64,000 nucleotides of DNA from Solanum dulcamara. Lineage: Eukaryota > Streptophyta > Magnoliopsida > Solanales > Solanaceae. Position 1 is the stretch's first letter; the number at the start of each line of letters is the position of its first letter. Below the pieces are notes generated by a model. It was not told the origin of the DNA. It saw only the letters and a program-made list of their open reading frames with translations, and did not search any database. Where the stretch lies: assembly GCF_947179165.1 (NCBI RefSeq), contig NC_077242.1, positions 26,732,097 to 26,796,096 on the forward strand, given 5' to 3'. The position numbers were made by a program, and so were the translations under genes. This document shows positions 10,077 through 21,234 of the stretch, one piece after another.

Positions 10077-13000
10077 TGTTACACCCCGTACTTTGGTACC
10101 TTGGAACGCTTCTTAATCTTCTTAAGTTTCTGTGAAGGCTCTTAAGTTTCTTAGAAGTCATCATGTGAGTCGGGTAATCTATAACGCTATCAAATAATCC
10201 TAAGGAAAAGAGGAAGGAGATACTCCATAAGAGAGAAGATTGGAAATAGGGTTATAAGAATCCGGAAGAAGTTGGAGGTTAAGTAGTGAGTCGTAGGACT
10301 TGACTTACTTGTGAAAGCTATTACTTGGGACATTTTACATACTAAGCTACTTGATTACACGTCGAGCTTAAGTAGCAAGGAATACATAAGATCTTAAAGT
10401 AAGACGAGATTACGAGCTCATGAAAGAGAAATAAGTAAACGTCGCGCCTACTCGAAAAAAGTAGGTATTGCACCTACTTGGACCAGCAGGTGATGCACCT
10501 ACTTAGGGTCAAGTAGGTGACACACCTACTTGAGGTGGACCCACTGCCATGTGGAAGCATATGGGAGGCTGCATGGAGTGAGGCGGCACCCTAGGGGATG
10601 CCACGTGTCACCTCCAAACATGGGATATATATGCTGAAATTATTACTAAGGAAATCATTTTTCAGCATCTACACTTAAGGAAAATTGGAGAAAACTTGAG
10701 GGAGAGAAGAAAGAGTCACGGCAGCCACAAAAACAAGGTAGGCCCTCTGATTTCATTCCGTGAATTAATTATTTAATGTATCCCAAGGCTACATGATGAG
10801 TTTTAATAGCATAAAATTACTATTTGGGGCAGCAAATAAGGGACGCGAACAGTCCGCAACTTTCAGCATGTTAAGGAGTTTCCAAAGTTAATTTTCAGCA
10901 AGTTTGGGAAGCCGTTTGTTAAGGTATGGCTTGGTTCTCTTCTCCCATGTTTTGGTAATGGTTTGTAAATGATATGAAGGTGTTAATAATTTAAAATCAT
11001 GGCTTTTAGCATCACCAAACGGATAACAAGCAGTCCGCGCAATTTCAGCAAGTTTGAAGAGTTTCCGAGGCAAGTTTTGGCGAGTCTTAGCCAATTTCGG
11101 ATAAGGTAAGACCATTCCTTTCAATTTGGAGTTTATGGTGTTGTTATGAAGTGTATTATATGTTGTTTAAGAGGCTGTAAATGTAAAAATAACATAGAGA
11201 TGCTTGACATTAGAGATAACCCAATTTGAAGTCGCTATAGTTAAATTGTAGTCGAAATAAGGTGTTGTGCATGTGAGGTGCTGCTGAAGGTGTGTGGTGT
11301 TGTGTTGAAGGGCCTAAAATTATTCTAAAAGGGGTGTTGGTGCTTCTGGTTGCATCCACCCGACCCTCCGTCTCTTTTAGTTAAGGGTTTTGTAAAACTG
11401 AAACTAGAAACCCTCTTTTGGAATCGTAGTTTCGAGCGAGTCGTTTGGAGTTTATGTTGTATATTGTTGATGTGAATTGCTTAAACACATTCTGAAGGTG
11501 ATTTTTGTTGGTTGGATGTAGGTATTAGGAGTGTAATTGGAAATTCGGATAGGGCACATCATAGGGGATATGCTTCCCGATTTTCGTTAACTCTTTAACT
11601 AGTTAAGGAACTAGTCGAGAAGGCAAGTGAGGGGATGAGTTCTATATATACTCGTGTGTAACCTAAGGTTATGGAAAGCCAAGGGTTTTTAATATTCATA
11701 TTACTTCCATGTTAAATAGGTTTGGAGGAAGACGACTTGAACGTGATTAAGAGAAGTCCGTAAAAGGTATGCAAAGCCTATTCTTTCTTTTCTTTTGGGC
11801 ATGTCTTAGATTTAAGTGACAAATGATATGTGTATGAAGCCTGGGGTAATTCTATTCATGAGCTCTGAACATGATTCATGATTCATAATTCCTGTCCACT
11901 TTTGAATGTTAAGACTCTTAAAGTAGTTAAGCTCTCATCCCTCAAGTCTTCTATATGCTGAAAAGTAGTGTATGTAAAGCTAACGTTTCCTTCTTTTGGC
12001 AAGTCTTCAAGTTGCATAGTGAATGATATGAACTTGAGGGTAAATCTACTCGTAAATGTCAAGTGTAATTCACAGTTCTTATGTAATTCTTGATGAAAGC
12101 ACTCTTACAGTAATTGAACTAGGGCTTCTCAAGCCTTCCATACGTTAGAAAGGGATGAGTATGTGAAGCTACCCTTTCTTCTATTTTGGCATGACTTAGA
12201 TGTAAGTATTATGTATATGAAATTGGGAGTTATTCCACTCTTAAAACTCTAAGTGTGAGCTAAGGCTCTTTTTCAATTCCTACTGATTAGAACTCCTGTA
12301 ACAAGTTGAGTCATTACTTTTCAAGTCTTCCATATGATAGAAAGTGGTACATGTAAAGCTTGTCTTTTCCTACTTCTAGAAAAACTGCACTATAGGTACT
12401 ATAAAACATGGATTTGGAGATAGCTCCATTTATAGATTCTGGATGTAGCTCATGACTTGTACCTACTTTTGAATGATAAGGGCCTTGACGTAGTTGAACT
12501 ACAACCTTTGAGCCTACTATATGTTGAATAGTATTGGGCTATGTAAGCTCCTATACCTAGGGGCTCTTGAACATGATTTATGGTGACATCTAAGGGATGT
12601 TTGATATGTTATAGAGTTTTATGTGCACATATATGCATTATGATATTTACTAATCGGCCCGTCGTACCTCGGCATTATTACATGATATACGGATCGGGTC
12701 GTCGTTCCTCGGCATTGTTACATGATATACAGATAGGGTCGTCGTTCCTCGGCATTATTACATAATATACAGATCGGGTCGTCGTTCCTCAGCATTGTTA
12801 CATGATATATAGATCGGGCCGTCATTCCTCGGTATTATTATGCGATATACAAATCGGGACGTCATTCCTCGGCATTATTATAAGATACATGGATCAGGCC
12901 ATCATTCCTCGGTATGTACTTTGTATATACATGGAAGGGGCTATACGTTCCATACAGCTAATGGTATATATGTTATTATTATGAAAAAAAGATGTAGTTA

Positions 13001-13650
13001 TTATATAAGTCCCCCAACGGGTCGGATACAGTACGTGATGATAGCATGTATGCCTTTATTTTATAAGATGCAGGTACGATAGATGGCTAAATATTATACT
13101 TGCCCCCTGCATCCCTATTTCAACTGTTGTCTCAGTTATGATGTTTTATGCTTTATATACTCAGTAGAGTTATCGTACTAACCCCCCTTTCCTCGGTGGG
13201 CTGTGTTTCATGCCCACAGGTACAGATGTTCATTTCAGGGATCCGCCAGCTTAGGATTTCCACTCAGCTATGTTGGAAGTGTTTCACTGTTCTGGAGCCT
13301 AGCTTTTGGTGCTGACTTTCTAATGTATATATTTGTTTATTCAAGGTACGGCGGGGGCCCTGTCTTGCCATATGGTACTATTAATATTCTTAGAGGTCTG
13401 TAGACATGTGTATGGGTTATACGTGTAAGTTCTGTTCAGTTATGTCTACATGATGTATTGTAAATATTAAGATACTATGGAAGCCTTGTCGGCTTGCACT
13501 CCCTTTCATGATAGGATACAAATAAAAGAGGCTACAGGTATATGAAAATGTTATGCCCCACTAGGGTTCTTATGTATAGTTGTTATATTAATACATATAC
13601 GGGAGTCTAGGTCGGACCCCAGTCGCGGCCCACGGGGTTGGGTCGTGACA
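10077..13650 (+). repeat. Solo LTR inserted in gypsy B RT
   Basis: A 3,574-bp unit with LTR-type ends, TGTTACACCCCG at the left and GGGTCGTGACA at the right. It is flanked by the 5-bp target duplication CAATG (10072-10076) / AAATG (13651-13655), one mismatch. Removing it rejoins the RT reading through ...FGLNNAPATF. No gag or pol is visible inside, so this is a solo LTR. A cluster of AGGTG/CACCT words lies at about 10440-10545, and a TATATATA stretch near 10625 is the likely LTR promoter. A 40-bp tandem array lies in its 3' half. Its ends and part of its body match the gypsy A LTR. Confidence 0.85.
12641..12915 (+). repeat. 40-bp tandem repeat array in the solo LTR
   Basis: About seven units with an exact 40-bp period. 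The core GTCGTTCCTCGGCATT, or a variant, begins at 12661, 12701, 12741, 12781, 12821, 12861 and 12901. Each unit also has a GATATAC-like box and a GATCGGG-like box. Units differ by a few substitutions. No comparable array is seen in the related gypsy A LTR, so it probably expanded in this lineage. The units abut without spacers, which rules out CRISPR. Confidence 0.95.
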
Positions 13651-14210
13651 AAATGCCCCTGCGACTTTCATGGACATGAAAAATAAAGTGTTCAAACAAT
13701 ATTTGGACATGTTCATAATTGTGTTCATTGATGATATTTTGGTCTACTCTCAGAATGAGGAGGAACATAATAACATGAGGATTGTATTGCAAACCCTAAG
13801 GGATAAGATATTATTTGCCAAGATCGATAAATGCTAGTTTTGGTTGAGAGAGGTGGACTTTCTTGGTCACATTTTGTCCGGTGAAGGGATTATGGTTGAT
13901 CCTAGGAAAATTAAGGCGGTTAAGAATTGGCCTAGACCATTATCTCCTTTGGATATCAGAGTTTTTTGGTCCTAGTCGGATACTATAGGAGGTTTGTGGA
14001 AGGGTTTTCACTGATCTCATCACTTTTCACTAAGTTTACTTAAAATAAGGTGAAGTTTTAATTGTCGGAAGCTTATGAGAAGAGTTTCCAAGAGGTGAAA
14101 GATCGCCTCACTACCGCTTCTTTCTTGACTTTGTTGGAAGGGTCCGATGGTTTCATGGTATATTGTGATGCTTCAAGAGTTGGTCTTAGTTGTTTTTTGA
14201 TTTAACATGG
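13651..14210 (+). pseudogene. Gypsy B RT (second part)
   Basis: Continuation of the RT interrupted at 10076. It contains the catalytic F-I-D-D box in an [11 protein letters not shown] context, then the FLGHILSGEGIMVDP thumb/connection region. It continues into the start of the RNase H domain (FMVYCDASRVGL) and is then broken by the LINE at 14211. Stops occur, for example near 13833. The target duplication of the LINE, GATTTAACATGG, is at 14199-14210. Confidence 0.85.
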
Positions 14211-14235
14211 TTTATTTATTTGTTTGTTTTAATAA

Positions 14236-15080
14236 ACAAACCTTACCCAAGGATTTTACCCCTCATAGGGGTCAGAGGTTGAGCCGAACACCCCTAAGCC
14301 TTAACATAATATAATAAAACAAAAGTACAAGAAGAGAGATATAAACCTTACCTCCAAAACTATGGTGGTTCATAACTCGAGTAGCCTACTAAGGCTATTC
14401 GACTTATCCCTAATTACAAGGAGCCAACTTAGACTATGCAACTAAGAGAGGACTCCTGTCAATACAATAATTCTAAGAAAATGTAATTGAGGGAGACTCT
14501 CCCTTTACATAAATATAAGGAAATGTTTATAAAATTATAGATAAGGAAAACTATAATAGACAAAGGAACAACCTTACAAGTAGATCACAGTTCCGTAGTT
14601 TGTTGATGTAGTTAAGGATCTTGTTGACGAGAACTCCATACAAAGCTCAAAAGTATGATCTACTCCCTAGCAAGTTGTTGCTGAAAACTGCTCCTAGGTG
14701 TCTTAGTGTGTGACCACCATCTGTCTCCCAGAAGCCTTCTTGAAATCTGATTAAGAGCACCATGCTTAACCAAACTGCATCTTCAATTTCTGCAAATATT
14801 AGATGCTACATCTTTGTAGTGTACCGGCACTAGAGTAGAAAATAGAATACAATGGCCCCCAAGTAACTATGCACTTATGAGAGGACTCCTCTCACTACAA
14901 AGTATCTAGGAAAGCAATAAACAAGGGATACTCTCCCATTTACACTATAATCCTAACTAAGTATTCTTCAAAAAAGCTACAACTACAATTAGAGAAAGCC
15001 AGTGTGAAGACTACCTAGCACCAAAATAGAAAAATAGAAAAGGAGAGCTCATGGTGGTTTCTTGATCTTCTTGAGTCTTC
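14236..15080 (-). other. LINE 3' untranslated region
   Basis: No reading frame of note. Two blocks on plus (around 14330-14550 and 14830-15010) share phrases such as GAGAGGACTCCT and resemble each other, suggesting an internal duplication in the 3' UTR. The stop side of the RNase H domain lies to the right. Confidence 0.5.
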
Positions 15081-16260
15081 TTTTTCTGAAATTAGCCATT
15101 CCAACTTTGTCTAGTTCAAGATAGGATCTTGCTTCTTTGGGAAGCTCTTGCTTAAAGAAGTTAATTTTAGGATTGGGGTATTTGTGACTATGTTTGGACA
15201 AGGTATCAGCTACACAGTTAGCTTCTCTATAGGTATGATTGCACTTGAAGTTCTAGAAATGTTGAGTGATGGTCTGCAACCTGTACAGGTGCTCCTTGAC
15301 AGGCCAAGGGGGCTTGGCTTGCTGTTTGATCCATCTAATAAGTATCTCATATTAAACCTTTAAGATAACATTGGTGTATCCCAATTGAAGACACCAAGAT
15401 AAGACAAATATGGTAGCTATTATCTCTGATTGGTTGTTTGTGCCTTCTCCCAAAGGGACTGAATATACAACGATAAGGTCACCTTGGGAGTTTCTGAGTA
15501 GTCCTCCCCCACCAATTTTCAAGGATTGTGGAGTACATTGCCATCAGTGTTCAACTTTACCATGTGTGCTGATGGTTTTCTATAATAAACAATGCTAACC
15601 TTGACTTCATGAGTGTATTTGTCCACAAGAAGGACCATTTCCTTCCAGCTGATTGGCCAACTAATATATGGGTATGTAGTATTCAGCAAGTTGGATGTAC
15701 CTTTGGACACTAAGTACATTACTCTTGCAAGATTAGATTTTTTCCCACTATATTTGACAACACATTTATTCTTCCATAGATTCCAACATATGAAAATGGG
15801 GATAGATTGGAGGATTGGTTTATGCACATCATTCGTGTGTTTGGTCAACCACCACCTCATTATCAAGTTTTAAGGGCTGTGTAGTCCTTGTTAATTACCA
15901 GGAAATTAGCAAATACACTCCAAATCTTCTTGGAAAAGTGTCCAGTAACAAATACATGGTCAATTGTGTCCTAGCCTAGTCTGTAGCAGTAGTAGCATTG
16001 ACATGGGGATTGTCCAAAACTGATGAGCTTTTCATTGGTTGGTATCTTCCCTCTAAGTGCTCTCCATAGCAGAAAAGAGCATTTAAAAGGTATGTAGTTT
16101 TGCCAATTTTGAGAATTGATCCTTGTCTTGTTCCTTTTGTCCTTGATAAGATCCCATTCATAGGAGTAGAAACTCTCCACTGTTGTTGTGTGTCCAGGAT
16201 GCTTGATCAAGCTTGTGAGGGTGATAGTTGATGTGAGTTCCCAAAATGTCAGAGACAAAC
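15080..16260 (-). pseudogene. LINE zinc-binding and RNase H domains
   Basis: On the minus strand, from right to left, there is first a reverse-transcriptase-associated zinc-binding segment (FLLWRALRGKIPTNEKL..., Cys-X-Cys-Tyr-Tyr-Cys). An RNase H segment follows, with the first catalytic Asp in VKLNTDGN. Next comes GGGGLLRNSQGD with an LGEGTNNQSE block, which keeps the catalytic Glu, and finally the closing NCVADTLSKHSH block. Frameshifts separate these pieces. RNase H would remove the RNA strand during retrotransposition. Confidence 0.8.
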
Positions 16261-16713
16261 TGAGGATGAGCTTCTTTAATAAACAAGTTTACATTTCATT
16301 GGCCATTGATCAAGAAAGAAGTGACCTTAGTGTTGTTCATTCTTGTACTTGCAAATCTGAAGTTTGATAATGGCCCAACTCCTAACCAATTATCCCACCG
16401 AAAAAGGCATAAACCAAACTGGATTTGCCATTGGATATGAGGTTCAAGTTTGTGCTTCTTCTTCATCAAATATTTCCAGACTAGTGATTGTCCAGTATGC
16501 CATTTTTAGTGATAGGATTAGACATTTCACAATACTTGGCTTTGAGGAACTCATCCCATTAAGTGTTCTTAGTTCTGAAGATCACCACTGTTTGTACTAG
16601 AAAGACTTGGCCACATCTGAAATTTGTCTCACATCAATACCTCCTTCATCATAAGGATAACTTAGATTCTTCCAAGAGGACCAATGATATTTTCTCTTGT
16701 TATTTTTCCATCC

Positions 16714-18163
16714 CTAGAAGAAGTTTGTTGTGATACTTGGAATTTGCTTGATGGTAGTTGATGGTGGAGAACTAGATGAAATCAAATGGATAGGAAGGGC
16801 TTGAATTACATCTTTAACTAGTGTAACCCTTACTCCATAACTGAGAATTTTGGCTTGCCAACCTTTAATCTTAGCTACAACTTTAGTAGTAAGATCTGAG
16901 TAGTAGATGACTTTTTGCCTACTAATATAGATAGGACACCTCAGGTAAGTGATATGACTGCTCTTTTGCTTGAAACCTATAACCTTCCGGATTCTTGTCA
17001 CAATATAATTGAAAGCATTAGAAGGGATCATGAAGTGACTCTTGTCTCTGCTGATCAACTGTCCTGAAACACTCTCATAAATCTTCAAAGTTTCAATGAT
17101 GAGCTTCAAAGTAGGGGTTCTACCAAAAGCAAAGATGATTATGTCATCTACAAAACTGAGATAATTAATCTAGGGGACCCTATTTCCATAAAGAAACCAT
17201 GATATTGAGGGTGCTAGTGGAGATTATTCATAAGTCTAGATAGAACTTCAGAACCAAGAATGAACAAGGCTAGGGAGAGAGGATCCCCTTGTTTAAGACC
17301 TATGGTGGAATGGAAGAAGTCATGTCTTGAATCATTAACAATGATAGAGTATCAATTGTCTGAAATAATCCCCCCTACCATGTCAATGAACCCTATCTCA
17401 AAGCCCATTCTTCTCAAAACTAGATAAATATAGGACCAAGATACCTTATTATAGGCCTTGGCCATGTCAAGTTTGATTACAACATTGCCTCCCATATTTA
17501 GCTTCTTGATTTGGTGTATGATTTCTTATGCTAGCATGATGCTTTTGGAGATGCTCCTGTCCTTGACAAAACCAGATTGGTTGAGAGATATAAGATTGGG
17601 TAGAATAGGTGCTAGTCTAAGGCATAGGAGTTTGGAAATAATCTTGTTTGAGAAGGTTCTAAGGCTAATAGGTCTGAACTCAGATATTTTATTATGATGG
17701 TTTACTTTTAGGAGTAGAACTAAACAAGTATGGGTGTAGTATTTAGGCATAGTTTGTCTAAAAAGAAAGATAGGACCACATTGAAGAGATCTTCTTTTAT
17801 GATATCCCAGCATACTTGGAAAAACTTGCCATTCATACCATCAGGGCCAGCTTCTGAATTAGGTTTCATAGAAAAGACCACATTCCTCAATTCCTCCAAA
17901 GTAGGGATGGCTTGAAGATCTCTATTGTGATCATCATTCACCATCTTAGGGATATAGGGAAGAACTTGCTCCTCAATATGTTTTTCCTCACAAGTGAAGA
18001 TGTGTTGGAAGTGCTCACATGCAGTCCTGGCTATAGCTTCATCACCCTGCAGCCAAGTACCTTCTTCATATTGAATCTTATGGATGTAATATTTCCTTCT
18101 TCTTCCTCTGATTAAGGCATAAAAATACTTGGAGTTCATATCACCTTCTTTGAACCAATTCAA
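16714..18163 (-). pseudogene. LINE reverse transcriptase
   Basis: Minus-strand LINE RT relic. Readable blocks in order are SMKPNSEAGPDGMNGKFFQ (about 17830), SEFRPISLRTFSNKIISKLL (about 17640-17700), LNQSGFVKDRSIS (about 17545-17580) and a KAYNKVSW-like block near 17450. A decayed F-D-D box follows near 17140 and the VSGQLISRDKSHF region lies near 17050. Frameshifts and stops divide it into fragments. No intact enzyme can be made. Confidence 0.85.
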
Positions 18164-18537
18164 TTGAGTTTTTTACTTGAGAATGGATTGCTCCATTTTC
18201 AAGTACTTAATATATTATGCATTTCTAGCATGTAATTTGATTCTACTCTCTTCAAAGTTTACAAAAATCAGCTCCTCTTTTGCTTGTCTAGTACTGTCTT
18301 TATATTTTTTAGCCTTGGCATAAATGTCCCTAAGTTGCATTATGTACCACTTACTAAGTGTAGCTGCTAACCTCTTCATTTTCTGATGAAAACTCTACAT
18401 TGGATTACCATCTATACACTTGCTCTAGCAGTTGCTAACAGTATCCATAAAGCAAGGTTGATTAGTCCAATAATTTAGGAATTTAAAGAATTTGGTGGGA
18501 TGCTAATTGTGATCAACTATTTTTAAGAGTATCAAGT

Positions 18538-19120
18538 CTAAGGCATAATTTCTAACCACTTATCATTGAACACTCCCCTATCTAGTCTCTTCCATATTCT
18601 GAAAAGTATACCTCTCTGATTGGACCAAGTGTATTTCTGACCACAAAACCCAAGATCCTGTAAACCAAAGGCTTCAATGATCCTGATAAACTCCGGACTC
18701 TTTCTCATATTGTAGGTAACATCCCTAAGCTTTTCTTCAGGATTATTTATAACATTGAAATCACCTAAAATGCACCATATGAGAAAGGTGGTTGACTGAT
18801 TAAGCATTTTATCCCATTAGGATCTTCTAAGCTGATCCTTGCATTTTGCGTAGACAAAAGTAGAAATGAACTGATTTGGAACCATTACATGATTAATTTC
18901 ACAAGTTATTAATTTCTCCTCATTCTCCCAAATTCTTCAATCCACATCTTTGGTCCAAAAAACCCAAATTTTACCATTTATATTATGAATAGCATGGTCC
19001 ATGTTGAGCTAGCTTCTGAAATGCTGAAGCTAAGAATTATTAGAAAATGGCTCCAAAATGGCTATCAAGGAAAAGTGATGTATATTCTTGAGAGACTTAA
19101 TTCTTTCCATGGATCCTTGG
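18538..19120 (-). pseudogene. LINE endonuclease (AP-endonuclease-like)
   Basis: The minus strand shows the exonuclease-endonuclease-phosphatase fold motifs. These are a HHFSLIAILEPF block (holding the catalytic Glu) near 19040-19075, a WCILGDFNVI block (catalytic Asp and Asn) near 18760, and GLQDLGFCGQKYTWSNQR with KRLDRG near 18570-18650. The first strand (NxR/S..NTQ) is lost at the 5' truncation. Stops near 19020 and 18930 disable it. Confidence 0.8.
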
Positions 19121-19132
19121 GTATTGTTACTC

Positions 19133-20990
19133 GATGCAACATGGTAAGGTAATAGCTTATGCTTCTAGGAAAATTATGGTACATGAATGTAATTATCCAA
19201 CTCATGATATTAAACTAGTGGTGGTTGTGTTTTCTTTGAAGATTTGGAGACACGACCTTTATGGTGTCTATATGGATGTGTTCACTGACCATAACAGTTT
19301 GCAATATGTGTTTAAGAAAATAGACTTGAACCTTTGGCAAAAGAGATGGCTTGAATTATTGAAGGACTATGACATGAGTGTGTTGTACCATCTGGGCAAA
19401 GCTAATAAGGTTGCCGATGCATTATGTAGATTTTCCATGAGTAATGTTGCACATGTTGAGGAAGATAAGAAAGAGTTCAACATAGATGTTCATAGATTGG
19501 CATGTTTAGCGGTGCGTTTGGTTGATTCTAATGATGTAGGTGTTCTTGTGCATAATGGTTTGAAATCATATCTTATAGTGGATGTTAAGGCTAAGCAAGA
19601 CCATGATCCGGTGTTAGTTGAATTGAAGAAGTCGGTTGCCGAAAAAGCCATTGAGGCTTTCTCCCAAGAGGGAGGTGGTGTGCTTAGGTCGGTTGTGTGT
19701 ACCTAATTAGATGGGTTAAGAGAGTTGATATTAAATGGGGATCTTATTTCCCAATATTTGATTCATCCAGGTTCTACCAAGATGTACCAGGATTTGAGGG
19801 AAGTGTATTGGTGGAATGGCATGAAGAAGGAAATAGTGGAGTTTGTGGCTAAGTGTCCAAATTGCCAACAAGTTAAAGTTGAGCATGAATGATCGGGAGG
19901 CCTAGCCCAAGGTATTGAAATTCCTACTTGGAATTGGGAATATGTGAATATGGATTTTGTAACATGTTTTTTTCCTTGTACTAAGAATCAACATGATTCT
20001 ATTTGGGTTGTTGTAGATCGGATGACTAAGTTGGCTCATTTTCTACCGGTTAAGACTTCTTATGGTGCCGAAGACTAGGCTAAGTTGTATGTTCGTGAGT
20101 TTGTAAGACTTCATGGTGTTCCCTTTTCCATCATATTGAATTAAGTTACTCAATTCACTTAACACTTTTGGAAATCATTTAAAGGTCATGGTAGAAAGGT
20201 TAAGTTAAGTACCGCTTTCCATTTTTAAGCAATGGTTAAGCCGAAAGAATGATCCAAACTCTAGAGGATATGTTAAGGGCGTGCGTTATTGATTTTAAAG
20301 AAAGTTGGGATGAACATTTTTTCTATAATAATAGCTATCACTCTAGCATTCAAATGGGTCCTTTTGAAGAGTTGTATGGGAGAAGATGTACATAATCAGT
20401 GGGATGGTTTAAAGTAGATGAGATGGCCTTGATTTTCTACAGATTTGATTTGGATGCTATGGAGAAGGTAAGACTCATAAGGAAAAGTTTGAAAATGGCT
20501 CAAAGTTGTCCAAAGTCCTATTTGGATGTTAGAAAAAGAGAGATTGTATTTAAAGTAGATGATTGGATCTATTTGAAGATTCACACATGAATGGTGTAAT
20601 GCATATTTGCAAGAAAGGGAAATTGAGTCCTAGATATGTTAGACCATATAAGATATTGAGACCTGTTGGCAAGGTGGCTTATGTGATAGATTTTCCATTT
20701 GAGTTAGTCATGGTTCACCCGGTGTTTCATGTATCTATATTGAGAAACTTTGTGGGTGACCTAAACTCTATTGTGCCATCAGAAGATGTATGTGTCGAAG
20801 AGAATTTGACTTATGAAGAAATTCTGATGGAAATCTTAGATCGACAAGTTAAGAAGTTTAGGAACAAATAAGTTGCGTACGTCAAACTGTTATGGAGGAA
20901 TCAACAACTAGAAAGTTCTACTAGGGTAGCGGACGAGGATATGACGAAATGATACCCATACCTCTTTCCCTCTACTCAAACCCAAAGTAG
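19133..20990 (+). pseudogene. Gypsy B RNase H and integrase
   Basis: Resumes gypsy B after the LINE. RNase H and connection run from about 19134 to 19440 (GKVIAYASRK, ... DHNSLQYVF, ... LELLKDYDMSVLYHLGKAN, VADALCR). The integrase zinc-binding HHCC region is at about 19760-19880 (MKKEIVEFVAKCPNCQQVK). The catalytic core is at about 19940-20350 with stops and frameshifts, and the C-terminal region GKLSPRYVRPYKIL to HPVFHVSILR is at about 20620-20750. The reading ends before a polypurine tract at about 21220. It is dead, but less eroded than gypsy A. Confidence 0.88.
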
Positions 20991-21234
20991 TAAGTTGTTC
21001 TTATTCGAAGCTAATTTAAATCATACGTATTCAGTTCCTCCTATGGCATTCATATGCAGCATGTTCATGATGTTGAATTTTTAAAGTCATGGTTTTATGT
21101 TAAGTTAAAAGTTTTCATGTTCCATACATTTTAAGGTATCATCATGTTCATGTTGGGTTGCTAGTCCTGTTTCTGTGTCCTTCCTATGATAAGTTAAACT
21201 CATTTGAGAATGAATATTCTCGAGGGGGAGATAT

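Larger units (their letters stand above)
14211..19132 (-). mobile_element. L1-type LINE, 5'-truncated
   Basis: A minus-strand non-LTR retrotransposon of 4.9 kb. On the minus strand the order is endonuclease, reverse transcriptase, zinc-binding segment, RNase H, 3' UTR, then a tail of TTTA/TTTG units (14211-14235 on plus). The 12-bp flanking duplications GATTTAACATGG (14199-14210) and GATGCAACATGG (19133-19144) match at 10 of 12. The first ORF and the first residues of the endonuclease are missing, the usual result of incomplete reverse transcription at insertion. It sits in the RNase H region of gypsy B, so it is younger than B. Frameshifts and stops show it is inactive. The RNase H domain after the RT is typical of one plant L1 group. 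Confidence 0.88.

Noticed and set aside
12641..12915. CRISPR-like regular repeat
   Set aside because: The 40-bp units are contiguous and themselves diverged, there are no unique spacers, and the context is a plant LTR.
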